The notes beneath the pieces were generated by a model, which was not told the origin of the DNA, did no database searches, and saw only the letters and a program-made list of their open reading frames with translations. This document shows, one piece after another, positions 40,861 through 41,166 of a DNA stretch of 41,166 nt; position 1 is the stretch's first letter; each line of letters opens with the position of its first letter. Source of the stretch: Sulfurospirillum sp001602955 (GTDB taxonomy: Bacteria > Campylobacterota > Campylobacteria > Campylobacterales > Sulfurospirillaceae); the NCBI GenBank assembly GCA_001602955.1, contig LVAC01000010.1:1-41166 (forward strand), in the 5' to 3' direction. The translations under genes were made by a program, and so were the position numbers.

Positions 40861-40907
40861 CCCCATCAGGCGATGGGGAGTATCCAAAAGCTCTTATAAT
40901 TAAGCTA
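40861..40907 (+). repeat. Partial third copy of the structured element
   Basis: A hairpin CCCCATC (40861-40867)/GATGGGG (40872-40878), then AG, nine variable bases and GCTCTTATAATTAAGC. This aligns with the first third of the two full copies (GCTCTTGTAATTATGC there). The right dyad arm and RNA part are missing. It could also act as a terminator for the preceding gene. Confidence 0.55.
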
Positions 40908-41031
40908 AAAAAAACTTATACATCTGCTCGACCGCGCTAACGATAGACATCCGCAAAACTAAGAATTTACACGCATTTTTAAACAATTCAATAATGCAAC
41001 CAACAAAATTACCTTTTTAAAATGTAACATA
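40908..41031. other. Non-coding stretch upstream of the terminator
   Basis: No open frame of useful size is present. It follows a possible -10 (TATAAT 40895-40900) and ends at the terminator, so a short RNA of about 160 nt could be made here. Otherwise I see nothing in it. Confidence 0.35.
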
Positions 41032-41085
41032 AAAGAGTGCATTGAATGCCGAAAAAAGGCATTTTTTTGGACTTTTGCACTCTTT
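41032..41085 (+). terminator. Rho-independent terminator nested in a larger dyad
   Basis: AATGCC/GGCATT (41045-41050, 41058-41063) with a following T run to 41068 is a classical terminator. It is enclosed by a 10-bp inverted repeat AAAGAGTGCA (41032-41041) and TGCACTCTTT (41076-41085). Confidence 0.85.
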
Positions 41086-41088
41086 AGC

Positions 41089-41116
41089 TTGACATTTAAA
41101 CGTTATTATGTATAAT
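41089..41116 (+). promoter_or_regulatory. Strong promoter at the right end
   Basis: TTGACA (41089-41094), 16 bp, TATAAT (41111-41116) is the best sigma-70 match in the window. It begins four bases after the terminator dyad. If the molecule is circular it would transcribe the trb/pil operon beginning at position 100. Confidence 0.85.
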
Positions 41117-41152
41117 TTCGCTAAGAATTTTTATTTTTAATGGAGTATTCTC

Positions 41153-41166
41153 ATGATCTTCCACCG
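41153..41166 (+). CDS. Start of an ORF cut by the window end
   Basis: ATG with TGGAG about 8 bases upstream; only MIFH can be read before the end. If the ends join, the frame closes after nine codons at position 16, so it would be a leader peptide before trbB rather than a gene. Confidence 0.35.

Overview
The window looks like a complete or nearly complete conjugative plasmid of a Campylobacterota (epsilonproteobacterial) host. This is inferred from moderate-to-low GC, AT-rich intergenic regions with TATAAT-type -10 boxes, an EexN-type lipoprotein and a RepL-like initiator; the genus cannot be read from sequence alone. It carries replication, partition, multimer-resolution, mobilisation, mating-pore, pilus and addiction functions, but no obvious metabolic or resistance cargo. 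A strong promoter at the right end points off the window towards the gene at the left end, so the molecule is probably circular and was opened between the promoter and the transfer operon.

Region 1 (about 0.1-28.5 kb, + strand) is one nearly gapless run of genes. It begins with an RP4/P-type mating-pair system in the order trbB-C-D-E-M-(BRO-N gene)-J-eexN-L-I-F-G-H. It continues without a break into a type IVb (thin) pilus cluster: secretin, assembly ATPase, platform protein, pilin, accessory proteins and two large tip/adhesin-like proteins. A small DUF4406-like gene is embedded between the two adhesins. The run ends with a lytic transglycosylase, SSB, a small acidic protein, a large ArdC/zincin/Toprim fusion, the TraG/VirD4 coupling protein and a TraL-like ParA ATPase.

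Region 2 (28.5-30.4 kb, + strand) has its own promoter and holds a Fic toxin-antitoxin pair followed by TraF (pilin-processing peptidase relative) and TraM. It closes at a symmetrical terminator shared with the opposing strand.

Region 3 (30.4-34.5 kb) is the DNA-processing block. On the - strand lie a zeta-type kinase with a small partner, the TraI relaxase (Tyr22, HxH) and TraJ. On the + strand lies TraK. Between traJ and traK sits an oriT whose nick core is the same as that of RP4. Nicking there would send rep/par and the unknown small genes into the recipient first and the tra operon last.

Region 4 (34.6-41.2 kb, + strand) is the leading and maintenance region. It holds four small, mostly membrane-associated genes of unknown function, ParA plus a ribbon-helix-helix partner, a five-iteron origin with the Rep gene, a PIN protein, a serine resolvase with a res-like site, more small membrane proteins and a small secreted Cys protein.

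The most unusual items are: (a) a roughly 170-bp element present twice in the same orientation (31.29-31.46 and 40.32-40.49 kb) plus a partial third copy, with a dyad-embedded promoter followed by a conserved, covarying RNA-like structure; (b) evidence of recent copying of short segments between T4SS genes (trbJ tail into eexN/trbL; trbF and trbI pieces into trbH); (c) a pilus whose pilin, minor proteins and adhesins share one N-terminal module and lack an obvious classical prepilin site.
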